Below, one piece after another: positions 43,717 through 51,665 of a stretch of 64,000 nucleotides of DNA. Position 1 is the stretch's first letter; every line of letters starts with the position of its first letter. Location of the stretch: the NCBI RefSeq assembly GCF_049195245.1, contig NZ_JBMIRR010000026.1:1-64000 (forward strand), in the 5' to 3' direction. The notes beneath the pieces are model-generated. The model saw only the letters and a program-made list of their open reading frames with translations. It ran no database searches and was not told where the DNA came from. The position numbers and the translations under genes were made by a program. Source of the stretch: Arenimonas sp049195245. GTDB taxonomy: Bacteria > Pseudomonadota > Gammaproteobacteria > Xanthomonadales > Xanthomonadaceae.

Positions 43717-45438
43717 ATGAAGCACACGCTCCTCTTTGCCGCCATCGCGACCGTCGCGCTGGCCGCCTGCCAGCCGAGCCCGGCCCCGGAAGCCCCGGCG
43801 CCGGTCGCGGCCACCCCGCCCCCGGTCGAACACGGCTTCGGTCCCGAGATCTCGGCCGAAGACTTCGCCGTGCACGTGAAGGCCCTGTCCTCGGACGAGT
43901 TCGGCGGCCGCGCGCCGGGCAGCGAGGGCGAGCAGAAGACCGCCGACTACCTGGTGGCGCAGTTCAAGCGCCTGGGCCTGCAGCCCGGCAACGGCGACAG
44001 CTGGTTCCAGGACGTGCCGATGGTCGAGACAACGGCCGACGAAGCCACGTCCACCGCCGCGATCACGCTGGGCGGCACCGCGCAGCCGCTGGCCTTCGGC
44101 ACGCAGATGGCGATGGGCACGCGCACCGCGCAGCCGGAAGTGAAGGTGGACGCCAGCGAGATGGTGTTCGTGGGCTACGGCGTGAATGCGCCGGAAGCCA
44201 ACTGGAACGACTACGCCGGCGTGGACGTTAAGGGCAAGACGGTGGTGATCCTGGTCAACGACCCGGGCTTCCATTCGGGCAGCACCGAGCTCTTCAGCGG
44301 CAAGAAGATGACCTACTACGGCCGCTGGACCTACAAGTTCGAAGAGGCCGCGCGCCAGGGCGCCGCCGCCGCGCTGATCATCCACGACGACGCCGGCGCC
44401 GGTTACGGCTGGGACGTGGTCAAGAACAGCTGGTCGGGCGCGCAGTACGACCTGCCCGCCAGCGCCGACCCGGAGCCGCGCCTGCCGATGCAGGGCTGGA
44501 TCACCGGCGAGACCGCCGCCAAGCTGTTCGCCGACGCGGGCCTGAACCTGGACGAGCAGCGCGCCGCCGCCAACAACCCCGGCTTCACCGCCGTGGACCT
44601 GGGCGATGCCACCTTCAGCGCGACGCTCAAGAGCACGATCAAGGAATCGAGCTCGCGCAACATCCTGGCCAAGCTGCCCGGCAGCGAGCGTCCGGACGAA
44701 GCCATCGTCTACACGGCGCACTGGGACCACCTGGGTGACCACGGCGCGGCGCACGGCGCCGAAGCCGCGGGCCAGGGCGAGGACCACATCTACAACGGCG
44801 CCATCGACAACGCCACCGGCGTGGCCGGCGTGCTGGAGATCGCCGAGGCCTTCACGGTGCAGGACCCCAAGCCGGCGCGTTCGGTGGTCTTCCTGCTGGT
44901 GACGCTGGAGGAGTCGGGCCTGCTGGGTTCGAAGTACTACGCGGCCAACCCGGTGATCCCGCTCAAGGACACGGTGGCGGTGGTGAACCTGGACGCGATG
45001 TCGGTGGTCGGTCCGACCAAGGACTTCGTGGTGATCGGCCTGGGCAACTCCGAGCTGGATGAAGTGCTGCGCCCCATCGCCGAGAAACAGGGCCGCGTGC
45101 TGGTGGAAGAGGATGGCGTCGAGAAGGGCTTCTTCTTCCGCTCCGACCACTTCAGCTTCGCCAAGTTCGGCGTGCCGGCGCTGTACGCCAAGGGCGGCAT
45201 CGACCACGTCGAGAAGGGCGTGGAGTTCGGCCGCGGCATCCAGGCCAACTACACCACCGCGCTGTACCACAAGCCCGCCGACGAGTTCGATCCGTCCTGG
45301 GACCTGCGCGGCGTGGTGCAGGACCTGCAGGCGCTGTACGGCGTGGGCGCGACGCTCGCTGGCAATGACGCCTGGCCGAACTACGTGGAAGGCAATGCCT
45401 TCAAGGCGGCGCGGGACGCTTCGCGCGCAGCGCAGTGA
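43717..45438 (+). CDS. M28 family metallopeptidase, lipoprotein
   Basis: A 573-residue di-zinc peptidase with lipobox LAAC (Cys at about residue 19) and an Ala/Pro linker. The M28 zinc ligands are visible in order: HWDHLGDH, GAIDNATGVAGVLEIA, LVTLEESGLLGS, VNLDAMSVVG and RSDHFSFAKFGVPAL. A PA domain is inserted between residues 150 and 300 (VFVGYGVNAPEANWNDYAG). It probably acts as an outer-membrane-anchored aminopeptidase. TAGAAT at 43679-43684 could be its -10. Confidence 0.93.
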   Translation: MKHTLLFAAIATVALAACQPSPAPEAPAPVAATPPPVEHGFGPEISAEDFAVHVKALSSDEFGGRAPGSEGEQKTADYLVAQFKRLGLQPGNGDSWFQDVPMVETTADEATSTAAITLGGTAQPLAFGTQMAMGTRTAQPEVKVDASEMVFVGYGVNAPEANWNDYAGVDVKGKTVVILVNDPGFHSGSTELFSGKKMTYYGRWTYKFEEAARQGAAAALIIHDDAGAGYGWDVVKNSWSGAQYDLPASADPEPRLPMQGWITGETAAKLFADAGLNLDEQRAAANNPGFTAVDLGDATFSATLKSTIKESSSRNILAKLPGSERPDEAIVYTAHWDHLGDHGAAHGAEAAGQGEDHIYNGAIDNATGVAGVLEIAEAFTVQDPKPARSVVFLLVTLEESGLLGSKYYAANPVIPLKDTVAVVNLDAMSVVGPTKDFVVIGLGNSELDEVLRPIAEKQGRVLVEEDGVEKGFFFRSDHFSFAKFGVPALYAKGGIDHVEKGVEFGRGIQANYTTALYHKPADEFDPSWDLRGVVQDLQALYGVGATLAGNDAWPNYVEGNAFKAARDASRAAQ

Positions 45439-45456
45439 GGGTTTGAAGCTGCTTGG

Positions 45457-45481
45457 AAACGGCGCCGCAAGGCGCCGTTTT
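45457..45481. terminator. Intrinsic terminator between convergent genes
   Basis: Perfect 10-bp stem AAACGGCGCC (45457-45466) / GGCGCCGTTT (45471-45480) with a stable GCAA tetraloop. A and T runs on the two sides make it suitable in both directions. Confidence 0.85.
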
Positions 45482-46995
45482 CATTTGGGAGCCCGTTGCG
45501 CATCCGCCACCACCACCTCCCCCACCCTCCCCTCCAGGTAGGAAAAAAACGGATTGCTGCCGATCCGCTGCCACTGCTCCGCGCTCACCGACAGCGCGCC
45601 GCGCTCGCCGTGCAGCGACAGCGTGCCCAGCCGGATGCCGTAGTCGGGCACGGCGCGCGGCTGCAGGCCGTAAAGCGGGTCGTCGGTGGGAAACGGCAGG
45701 GCCACGTGCGACAGCGAATACACGTCGGCGGGCCAGGCCAGGTCCAGCGGCCGCGAGCTCGGCGCGGTGGCGCCGGGCTCCAGGCGCGATTCGGCGAGGG
45801 ACAGGGTGCCGGCGTCGCGGTTGCGCAGCACGGTCAGGCGGTAGTCGTGCGCGTCGCCGGGTTCGAGCGTGCCCAGCAGCTCATTGGCGCCGGCGGTGAA
45901 CATCGGCGCCAGCAGGCTCTGGCGGTTGATGTCGAACAGCACCAGCTCGCTGCCGTTGGCGGGCAGGCGGTCGTACAGCGCGCGCACCACGTCGGGCGTG
46001 CTCACCGTGCTGTCGAGCACCGACTGGAAGCTCAGCACCGGCGGCATGCGCTGGCTGCGGCCCGAGGCCTGCAGCGCCAGCAGCTGGCTCTTCACCGCGC
46101 CGGTCAGCAGCCACGACTGCTGCACCGCGTTCACCGGGAACGAGTTGTACTTGAAGGGATTGAACTCGGGCTGCACGTCGAGCCAGCGCGATTTCTCGAA
46201 GTAGGGAATCCAGCCCAGCACCGGCATCAGCCGCGAGAACGCCGCCATGCGGCCGACGCCGATCATCGGCGACACCAGCACCAGCCGGTCGGGCATCGGC
46301 AGCGCGGGATCCTGGCCGCCCAGGTCGAGGCGGTCCATCGTGTACTTCAGCGCCAGCGCGCCGCCGTTGGAATAGCCCACGATGTGCAGCGGGCGCTCGT
46401 CGCCGATGCGGCGGCGCAGCTCGCGCGCGCCCAGTTCGGTGGCGGCCAGCCAGTCCATCCACTGCGCGTGGCGCAGGCCCGAGGGCACGGTGCCGTGGCC
46501 GGGCATGCGCGGCAGCACCACGGCATAGCCCTGCGCTTCATACAGCGCCACCAGGTGGTGCAGGCTGTAGGGCGAATCGCTCAGGCCGTGCAGCAGCAGC
46601 ACGCCGCCGCGGGGCTCGCGGGGCGTACTGGCGTAGGACCGGTTCCAGTCGCGCGTGCCGGGCGGCGCGCCCAGCGCGCTGCCGAGGTCGTAGCGGTAGC
46701 GGCCCGGCCGCGCGGTGGCCGCCATTTCGCGCGCCTTGCGCTCGAACAGCGCCTGCTCGGCGCGCAGGTACGCGTCCCAGTCCATGGTGCGCAGCGCGGC
46801 GGCGTCGGGCTCGGGCAGCTCGATCCGGTGCCAGGCCTGCAGCGGCGGCAGCGAGCGCGCGGCGAAGGCGGTGGCCAGCACCACCGCCAGCAGCAGCAGC
46901 GCCACGATGGCCACCGTCCAGGCCAGCCGCGTGCCTGACCGCCACAGCCAGCGACGCCAAGGGGCCGGTGCTTGGACGTGGTAGGGAACTGGCAT
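45481..46995 (-). CDS. Alpha/beta hydrolase, membrane anchored
   Basis: A 504-residue protein with one N-terminal membrane helix (about residues 25-47) and a large outside domain. The hydrolase core has the oxyanion HGLSDSPYSLHH, RMPGHGTVP, and nucleophile serine in GYSNGGALALKY; the late region near residues 350-400 (LSFQSVLDSTVSTPDVV) supplies the acid, while the histidine is probably in SLSHVALPF. The architecture resembles serine aminopeptidase S33-like esterases. The substrate is unknown. Stands alone between convergent and same-strand genes. Confidence 0.8.
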   Translation of the reverse strand: MPVPYHVQAPAPWRRWLWRSGTRLAWTVAIVALLLLAVVLATAFAARSLPPLQAWHRIELPEPDAAALRTMDWDAYLRAEQALFERKAREMAATARPGRYRYDLGSALGAPPGTRDWNRSYASTPREPRGGVLLLHGLSDSPYSLHHLVALYEAQGYAVVLPRMPGHGTVPSGLRHAQWMDWLAATELGARELRRRIGDERPLHIVGYSNGGALALKYTMDRLDLGGQDPALPMPDRLVLVSPMIGVGRMAAFSRLMPVLGWIPYFEKSRWLDVQPEFNPFKYNSFPVNAVQQSWLLTGAVKSQLLALQASGRSQRMPPVLSFQSVLDSTVSTPDVVRALYDRLPANGSELVLFDINRQSLLAPMFTAGANELLGTLEPGDAHDYRLTVLRNRDAGTLSLAESRLEPGATAPSSRPLDLAWPADVYSLSHVALPFPTDDPLYGLQPRAVPDYGIRLGTLSLHGERGALSVSAEQWQRIGSNPFFSYLEGRVGEVVVADAQRAPK

Positions 46996-47104
46996 GGTCA
47001 GCTCGCGGGCCGGGATCAGGCGGCCAGTTTGCCCCAGCGGCGGGCGTGCGGCGCGCGGCCGGTGGGGACGTCGCGGCGCCGGGTCGGTGTGGGCGTGGGC
47101 CGGC

Positions 47105-48319
47105 TTAGGCCGGCGCTGCCGCGCGCGGCATGCGTGCCTCGCGGATGGGCAGGTTCAGCACCGCGGCCAGGCCGGCCAGGGCCATGTCGGCGTACCACAT
47201 CCAGGTGAAGTCGCCGAAGCGGGTGAAGGACAGGCCGCCGAGCCAAGCGCCGAGGAAGCCGCCGACCTGGTGCGAGAACAGCGTCAGGCCAAACAGGGTG
47301 CCCAGGTAGCGCAGGCCGAACAGCTTGCCCACCAGCGTGGCGGTCGGCGGCACCGTGGCCAGCCAGGTGAAGCCCAGGCCCGCGGCAAACAGGTAGAAAT
47401 TGAGCTCGGTGCGCGGCATCGCCAGGTACAGCGCGATCAGCAGCACGCGCGAGGCGTACATCCAGAACAGCACGTGCTTGCTGCGGTAGCGCGACACCCA
47501 TCCGCCCGCGAACAGGCTGCCGACGATGTTGGCCAGGCCGATGATGGCCAGCGACCAACTGGCCACGCTGGGCGGCAGGCCGCACAGGTTCACCTCGCCC
47601 GGCAAATGCGTCACCAGGAAGGCGATGTGGAAACCGCAGGTGAAGAAGCCCGCATGCAGCAGCAGGTAGCTGCGGTCCGTCATCGCACCGCCGATGGCGT
47701 TGAGCACGCCGGTGTCGCCGGCCGCCGCAGGCGGGCGCGGCACCGGCTCGCGCGTGAGGCGGCCGACCAGCGGCAGCGCGGCCAGCGTCATCAGCGCCAT
47801 CGCCCACATCGCGCCCATCCAGCCGGTGAGCTGGATCAGTTTCTGCAGCACGGGCGCGAACACGAACTGGCCGAAGGAACCCCCGGCATTGATCACGCCC
47901 GAGGCCGCGCCGCGCGCCTCGGGCGGCAGCCGCTGCGAGGCGGCGCCGATCAGCACGGAAAAACTGCCCGCGCCCGAGCCGATCGCCGACAGCAGGCCCA
48001 GCGTCACGAAGAATCCGAAGCCGGTGTCCACGAAGGGCGTCAGCGCGCAGCCCAGGGCCAGCACCAGCAGACCCGCGACCAGCACGATGCGCGGGCCGTA
48101 GCGGTCGGCCGCGGCGCCGGCCAGGGGCTGCACCGCGCCCCAGCTGAACTGCCCGATCGCCAGCGCCAGGCTGAGCGTGGCGATGCCCAGCCCGGTGCTG
48201 GCGTCCATCGGCACGATGAACAGGCCCAGCGACTGCCGCGCGCCCATGGTTACCGCCAGGATGCCCGCGGCGGCCAGCGTGGTGATCAGGATCTCGCGGG
48301 TGCGCAGTACCTTGAACAT
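47105..48319 (-). CDS. MFS transporter
   Basis: A 404-residue, twelve-helix major facilitator. The first half has GARQSLGLFIVPMDASTG and the loop AAADRYGPRIVL between helices 2 and 3 (motif A variant); the second half repeats the pattern with GWVSRYRSKHVLFW. The type resembles oxalate/formate or monocarboxylate-like MFS carriers, but the substrate cannot be told. It ends the four-gene minus-strand set and follows the sulfotransferase by 7 bases. Confidence 0.85.
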   Translation of the reverse strand: MFKVLRTREILITTLAAAGILAVTMGARQSLGLFIVPMDASTGLGIATLSLALAIGQFSWGAVQPLAGAAADRYGPRIVLVAGLLVLALGCALTPFVDTGFGFFVTLGLLSAIGSGAGSFSVLIGAASQRLPPEARGAASGVINAGGSFGQFVFAPVLQKLIQLTGWMGAMWAMALMTLAALPLVGRLTREPVPRPPAAAGDTGVLNAIGGAMTDRSYLLLHAGFFTCGFHIAFLVTHLPGEVNLCGLPPSVASWSLAIIGLANIVGSLFAGGWVSRYRSKHVLFWMYASRVLLIALYLAMPRTELNFYLFAAGLGFTWLATVPPTATLVGKLFGLRYLGTLFGLTLFSHQVGGFLGAWLGGLSFTRFGDFTWMWYADMALAGLAAVLNLPIREARMPRAAAPA

Positions 48320-48326
48320 GGCGGGC

Positions 48327-49484
48327 CTAGGCGGGAGCGTGCGTCGGTGATGTCGCGCTGGCGTGGGCCTGCAGCGCGCGGTGCCAGGGCGCCAGCGCCC
48401 GGTCGATGCGCTGGCGTTCGTCGGCCGCGAAGTGCTCGCGCTTGCGCGCGGCATCAGGCACGAAGCGGGCCTCGGGCTGCTTGGAGTGACGCTGCAGGCG
48501 TGCCCGCAGGCACACCTGCCCCGCTGCATCCGCGGACAGTCCGAAGCGGGGGGCCAGCGCCAGGATGGCGTCGGCATTCAGCTGCGCGTAGTCGAGCGTG
48601 GTGCCGCCTTCCTGTGCGGACAGCGCGGCCATCGCGGCCATCAGCCCCTGCAGCACGCGGATGCGCAGGGACAGCAGGTCCTCGTCGGCCGCCGGCGGCG
48701 CGAACATCGGCGCCAGCGAGCGCATCGAAGGATCTCCGGCCATGTGCCTTCCCGCCGACACGGCGTGCGAGGCCAGGATTTCCGCGGGTTCGCGGAACAG
48801 GCAGACGCGCGGCACGTCCGGGCAGGCCTGCAGGATCAGCGGCCAGCAGGCCAGGTCCCAGGCATTCCATTTCACGATCACCGCATTGCGGCCGGGGAAG
48901 GCGGCGCCCTGCAGCTGCACCAGCTGCGGCAGCAGCGCGCGCTTCTCGGCATCGGTCAGGCCGGCATCGAGCAACACCGCCGTGAGCAGCGGCGATTCCG
49001 ACAGCACGCAGCTGCGGTCGAGCTCGGACAGCGCGCCCGACACCAGGGTCGAGCCGCAGCGCGAGAGGTGGAAAATGAAGCCGGCGGCGCAGGGCCCCTG
49101 CCGCGGCGCGGCGGCGAGCAGGGGCGCCATCGCGGTGCGCGGGCGGATCAAGGCATTGACCGGATCACGCTGGCGGCAATCGCCAAGGTAGTCCTCGAGG
49201 AAAGGCCGGGTCGGTGGACCCAGCGGCAGGCACCACTGAAGGCTGCGGTCGGAGGCGCGGTAGGCGCTGGGCAGCCACTGCCCGGCCAGCGCGTCCGGCG
49301 GCAGGTCCAGGGTTTCCGCATTGGCCTGTTCCAGTGCACCGATCAGCGCGTTGTCATCCAGCGAGCCGCAGTGCCACAGCTGCCTCAGCAATTGCAGCAT
49401 CGGGGCGATGCCGTCCGCGTTCCGGCAGCGCGCCAGGTCGGCCGGCGAGGCCACGAGCGCGCGGTACGCCGGCCGCAGGTCCAT
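48327..49484 (-). CDS. Sulfotransferase-like protein
   Basis: A 385-residue protein. Around residue 140 lies FIFHLSRCGSTLVSGALSEL, a 5'-phosphosulfate-binding loop (GST after the strand) typical of the sulfotransferase family, and VPRVCLFREPAEILASHAVS supplies the 3'-phosphate-binding arginine and serine. The N-terminal 130 residues are a separate domain not recognised. PAPS would be the donor; the acceptor is unknown. It lies 3 bases from the hydroxylase gene. Confidence 0.78.
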   Translation of the reverse strand: MDLRPAYRALVASPADLARCRNADGIAPMLQLLRQLWHCGSLDDNALIGALEQANAETLDLPPDALAGQWLPSAYRASDRSLQWCLPLGPPTRPFLEDYLGDCRQRDPVNALIRPRTAMAPLLAAAPRQGPCAAGFIFHLSRCGSTLVSGALSELDRSCVLSESPLLTAVLLDAGLTDAEKRALLPQLVQLQGAAFPGRNAVIVKWNAWDLACWPLILQACPDVPRVCLFREPAEILASHAVSAGRHMAGDPSMRSLAPMFAPPAADEDLLSLRIRVLQGLMAAMAALSAQEGGTTLDYAQLNADAILALAPRFGLSADAAGQVCLRARLQRHSKQPEARFVPDAARKREHFAADERQRIDRALAPWHRALQAHASATSPTHAPA

Positions 49485-49487
49485 GCG

Positions 49488-50087
49488 CTACGACCCTGCC
49501 GACGCCTGCGACGGCACGACGCCGCCGTGCACGCGTTCGCGCAGCCAGTCGTTGGCGGTGCAGTCGATCACCAGGTGGATGCGGTCCTGGTCGCCGCGGT
49601 TGTGCACCTCGTGCACCTGGTCGGCGTCGAAGTACCACAGCTCGCCCGGCGCCATCGGCACCACCTGGCCGCCAACGATGAACTGCACGTGCTCGCTGGT
49701 CTGCAGCGGCAGGTGCAGGCGGGCCAGGCCGTGGTCGATGCCCAGCCCGGCGTCGCGGTGCGGCCTGATCTCGGCGCCGGCCTTGAGCCGCATCAGTCGC
49801 GCGGCCTGCAGGGGCGCGTGCACGCGGTCGAGCACCGCACGCAGGGCCGGCAGGGTCTGCAGCACGGGCAGGTCGGCCCAGTCATCACCCCAGCCGATCG
49901 CGAAGCTCTGCAGGATTGGATGCTGGCTAAGATGTTCGCGCTGGCAGCGCAGCGGCAGTACGTCCCAGCCGCCGCGGTAGTCGCGCTGGTTCACGTGGTC
50001 GTACCAGGGCGCCTGCAGCAGCCGCGACAGCTCCGCCCGCAGCGGGGCCAGGTCCAGCGGGCCATCGATGCGGGCGAAGGGGATCAT
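49488..50087 (-). CDS. Aspartyl/asparaginyl beta-hydroxylase-like dioxygenase
   Basis: A 199-residue Fe(II)/2-oxoglutarate dioxygenase of the Asp_Arg_Hydrox type. The iron and co-substrate residues are in RPHRDAGLGIDHGLARLHLPLQ (HxD region, then the basic residue) and WYFDADQVHEVHNRGDQDRIHLVID (second histidine). It lacks a membrane helix, so it should act in the cytoplasm on peptides or small molecules. It is embedded between DUF1993 and the sulfotransferase with gaps of 3-4 bases. Confidence 0.88.
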   Translation of the reverse strand: MIPFARIDGPLDLAPLRAELSRLLQAPWYDHVNQRDYRGGWDVLPLRCQREHLSQHPILQSFAIGWGDDWADLPVLQTLPALRAVLDRVHAPLQAARLMRLKAGAEIRPHRDAGLGIDHGLARLHLPLQTSEHVQFIVGGQVVPMAPGELWYFDADQVHEVHNRGDQDRIHLVIDCTANDWLRERVHGGVVPSQASAGS

Positions 50088-50091
50088 GCGG

Positions 50092-50601
50092 TCAGAACTG
50101 GCCCATGAAGTCGCGCTTGCCGATCTCGACGCCGCCGTGGCGCAGCAGCGCATACGTGGTGGTGACGTGGAAGAAGAACTGCGGCAGGCCGTAGTTGAGC
50201 AGGTAGGCCTGGCCGCTGAGCTTCTTTTCCTTGGGCGTGCCGGGGCGCAGCACGATCTCGCGCGATTGCGCGCCCTCGAACGCGGCCGGGTCCAGCGCGG
50301 CGATGAAGTCCAGCGTGCGGGTGATGCGCGCCTGCAGCTGCGCGAACGTGGTCTCGCTGTCTTCCCACGACGGCACCTCGGCGCCGGCCAGGCGCGCCGA
50401 CACCGACTTGGCGAAATCGGCGGCGATCTGCACCTGGCGCACCAGCGGGAACATGTCGGGGTAGAGGCGGGACTGCAGGAAGGCGTCGGGCTCGATCTTG
50501 CGCTCGGTCGCGTGGGCCTCGGCCTTGGCCAGCACCCCGGACAGGGCGTGCAGCAGCTGGGTGAACACGGGGACGGAGGCGGCGTGCAGGGACAGGGTCA
50601 T
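50092..50601 (-). CDS. DUF1993 family protein
   Basis: A 169-residue, helical DinB-like protein with the DUF1993 pattern: SLHAASVPVFTQLLHALSGVL at the start, RLYPDMFPLVRQVQIAADFAK, and the final LLNYGLPQFFFHVTTTYALLRHGGVEIGKRDF. The FFHVTTTYALLR histidine is in the position of the DinB metal site. Function unknown. It is the first gene of the four-gene set. Confidence 0.88.
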   Translation of the reverse strand: MTLSLHAASVPVFTQLLHALSGVLAKAEAHATERKIEPDAFLQSRLYPDMFPLVRQVQIAADFAKSVSARLAGAEVPSWEDSETTFAQLQARITRTLDFIAALDPAAFEGAQSREIVLRPGTPKEKKLSGQAYLLNYGLPQFFFHVTTTYALLRHGGVEIGKRDFMGQF

Positions 50602-50698
50602 GGCAGGGCTCGATGCGGGGAGAAGCCGCGATGGTACGCCGGCCGCCGGCCCTCACGGCGACGGGCCGTGAAACGGTCAGTTGCGGCCTTCCCGCCCC

Positions 50699-51664
50699 CT
50701 ACATTTCCACCGACAGGAAGCCGGTGACGGCCTGCGCCACCTGGCGCGGCTGGGCCATCATCGGCATGTGCCCGCAGCCCGACAGGATCACGGTGGCGCT
50801 GCGCGGCAGGCCGCGGCCGAAGATCTCGGCGGCGCTGACGTCGATCACCCGGTCGTCGCGACACCACAGCAGCAGGGTCGGTGCGGCGATGGCGGGCAGC
50901 TCGGCCTCGAGCGCGAAGGCCTCGGGGCCGCGGCCGATGCCGTCGAGCACGCGCTGCTCGAAGCCGGCGTCGGCGCGGCGACGCCGCACCAGGGCCTCGT
51001 TCGCCGGCCAGGGCACGAAGGGCGGATCGGTGAACACGATGCCCAGGTAGCGCTTGAGCTCGGCGCGGTTGGTGACCTGGAACGGGTTCTCGCCGGCCAG
51101 CACCGCATTGGCGAAGGCGTTTTCCTGGTAGCGCACGCCGGCGGAGGACATCAGCGAAATGCGGTCCACCAGGCCCGGATGGCGGGCGGCCACCAGGCCC
51201 ACGATCTGCCCGCCCATGGAGTGGCCTACCAGCATCGCCGGTTTTTCCGGCAGCGCCTGCAGGAAGGCGGCCAGGCGCCCGGCCTGCGCGACCGGGCCGT
51301 AGTCGGCTTCGGGCAGGCGCTGGCTTTCGCCCCAGCCCGGCAGATCCAAGGCCAGCACGCGGTGGGTGCGGGCCAGTTCGCGCATCAGCGGCAGCCAGTT
51401 TTCCTTGCTGCCGGTGAAGCCGTGCACCAGCACGATCAGCGGCTTGTCGGCGCCCTTGCCGGCCTGCAGCGCGGCCCAGCGGTGGCCGGCCACGTCGGGA
51501 AAGCTGACGGCCTCGGCGCCGGCCAGCCAGCGCAGGCGGGCGAACTCGGCATTGAGCACGCGCTCGGGCGCGCTGGCGGCCAGGCCGACCGCGCCCAGGG
51601 CCAGGCCCAGCGAGGTGGCCAGCAGCAGCTTGCGCGGGCGGCCCGCGCGCCGGGTTTCGCTCAC
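50699..51664 (-). CDS. Alpha/beta fold hydrolase
   Basis: A 321-residue protein with an N-terminal membrane helix or signal (LLLATSLGLALGAVGLAAS). The hydrolase domain shows VHGFTGSKENW (oxyanion), nucleophile serine in GHSMGGQIV, DDRVIDV (acid) and SGCGHMPMMAQP (histidine). It resembles lipolytic or C-C hydrolases. The GTG start overlaps the gap after the M1 peptidase stop by a few bases, so it is probably co-transcribed with that gene. Confidence 0.85.
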   Translation of the reverse strand: MSETRRAGRPRKLLLATSLGLALGAVGLAASAPERVLNAEFARLRWLAGAEAVSFPDVAGHRWAALQAGKGADKPLIVLVHGFTGSKENWLPLMRELARTHRVLALDLPGWGESQRLPEADYGPVAQAGRLAAFLQALPEKPAMLVGHSMGGQIVGLVAARHPGLVDRISLMSSAGVRYQENAFANAVLAGENPFQVTNRAELKRYLGIVFTDPPFVPWPANEALVRRRRADAGFEQRVLDGIGRGPEAFALEAELPAIAAPTLLLWCRDDRVIDVSAAEIFGRGLPRSATVILSGCGHMPMMAQPRQVAQAVTGFLSVEM

Positions 51665-51665
51665 C

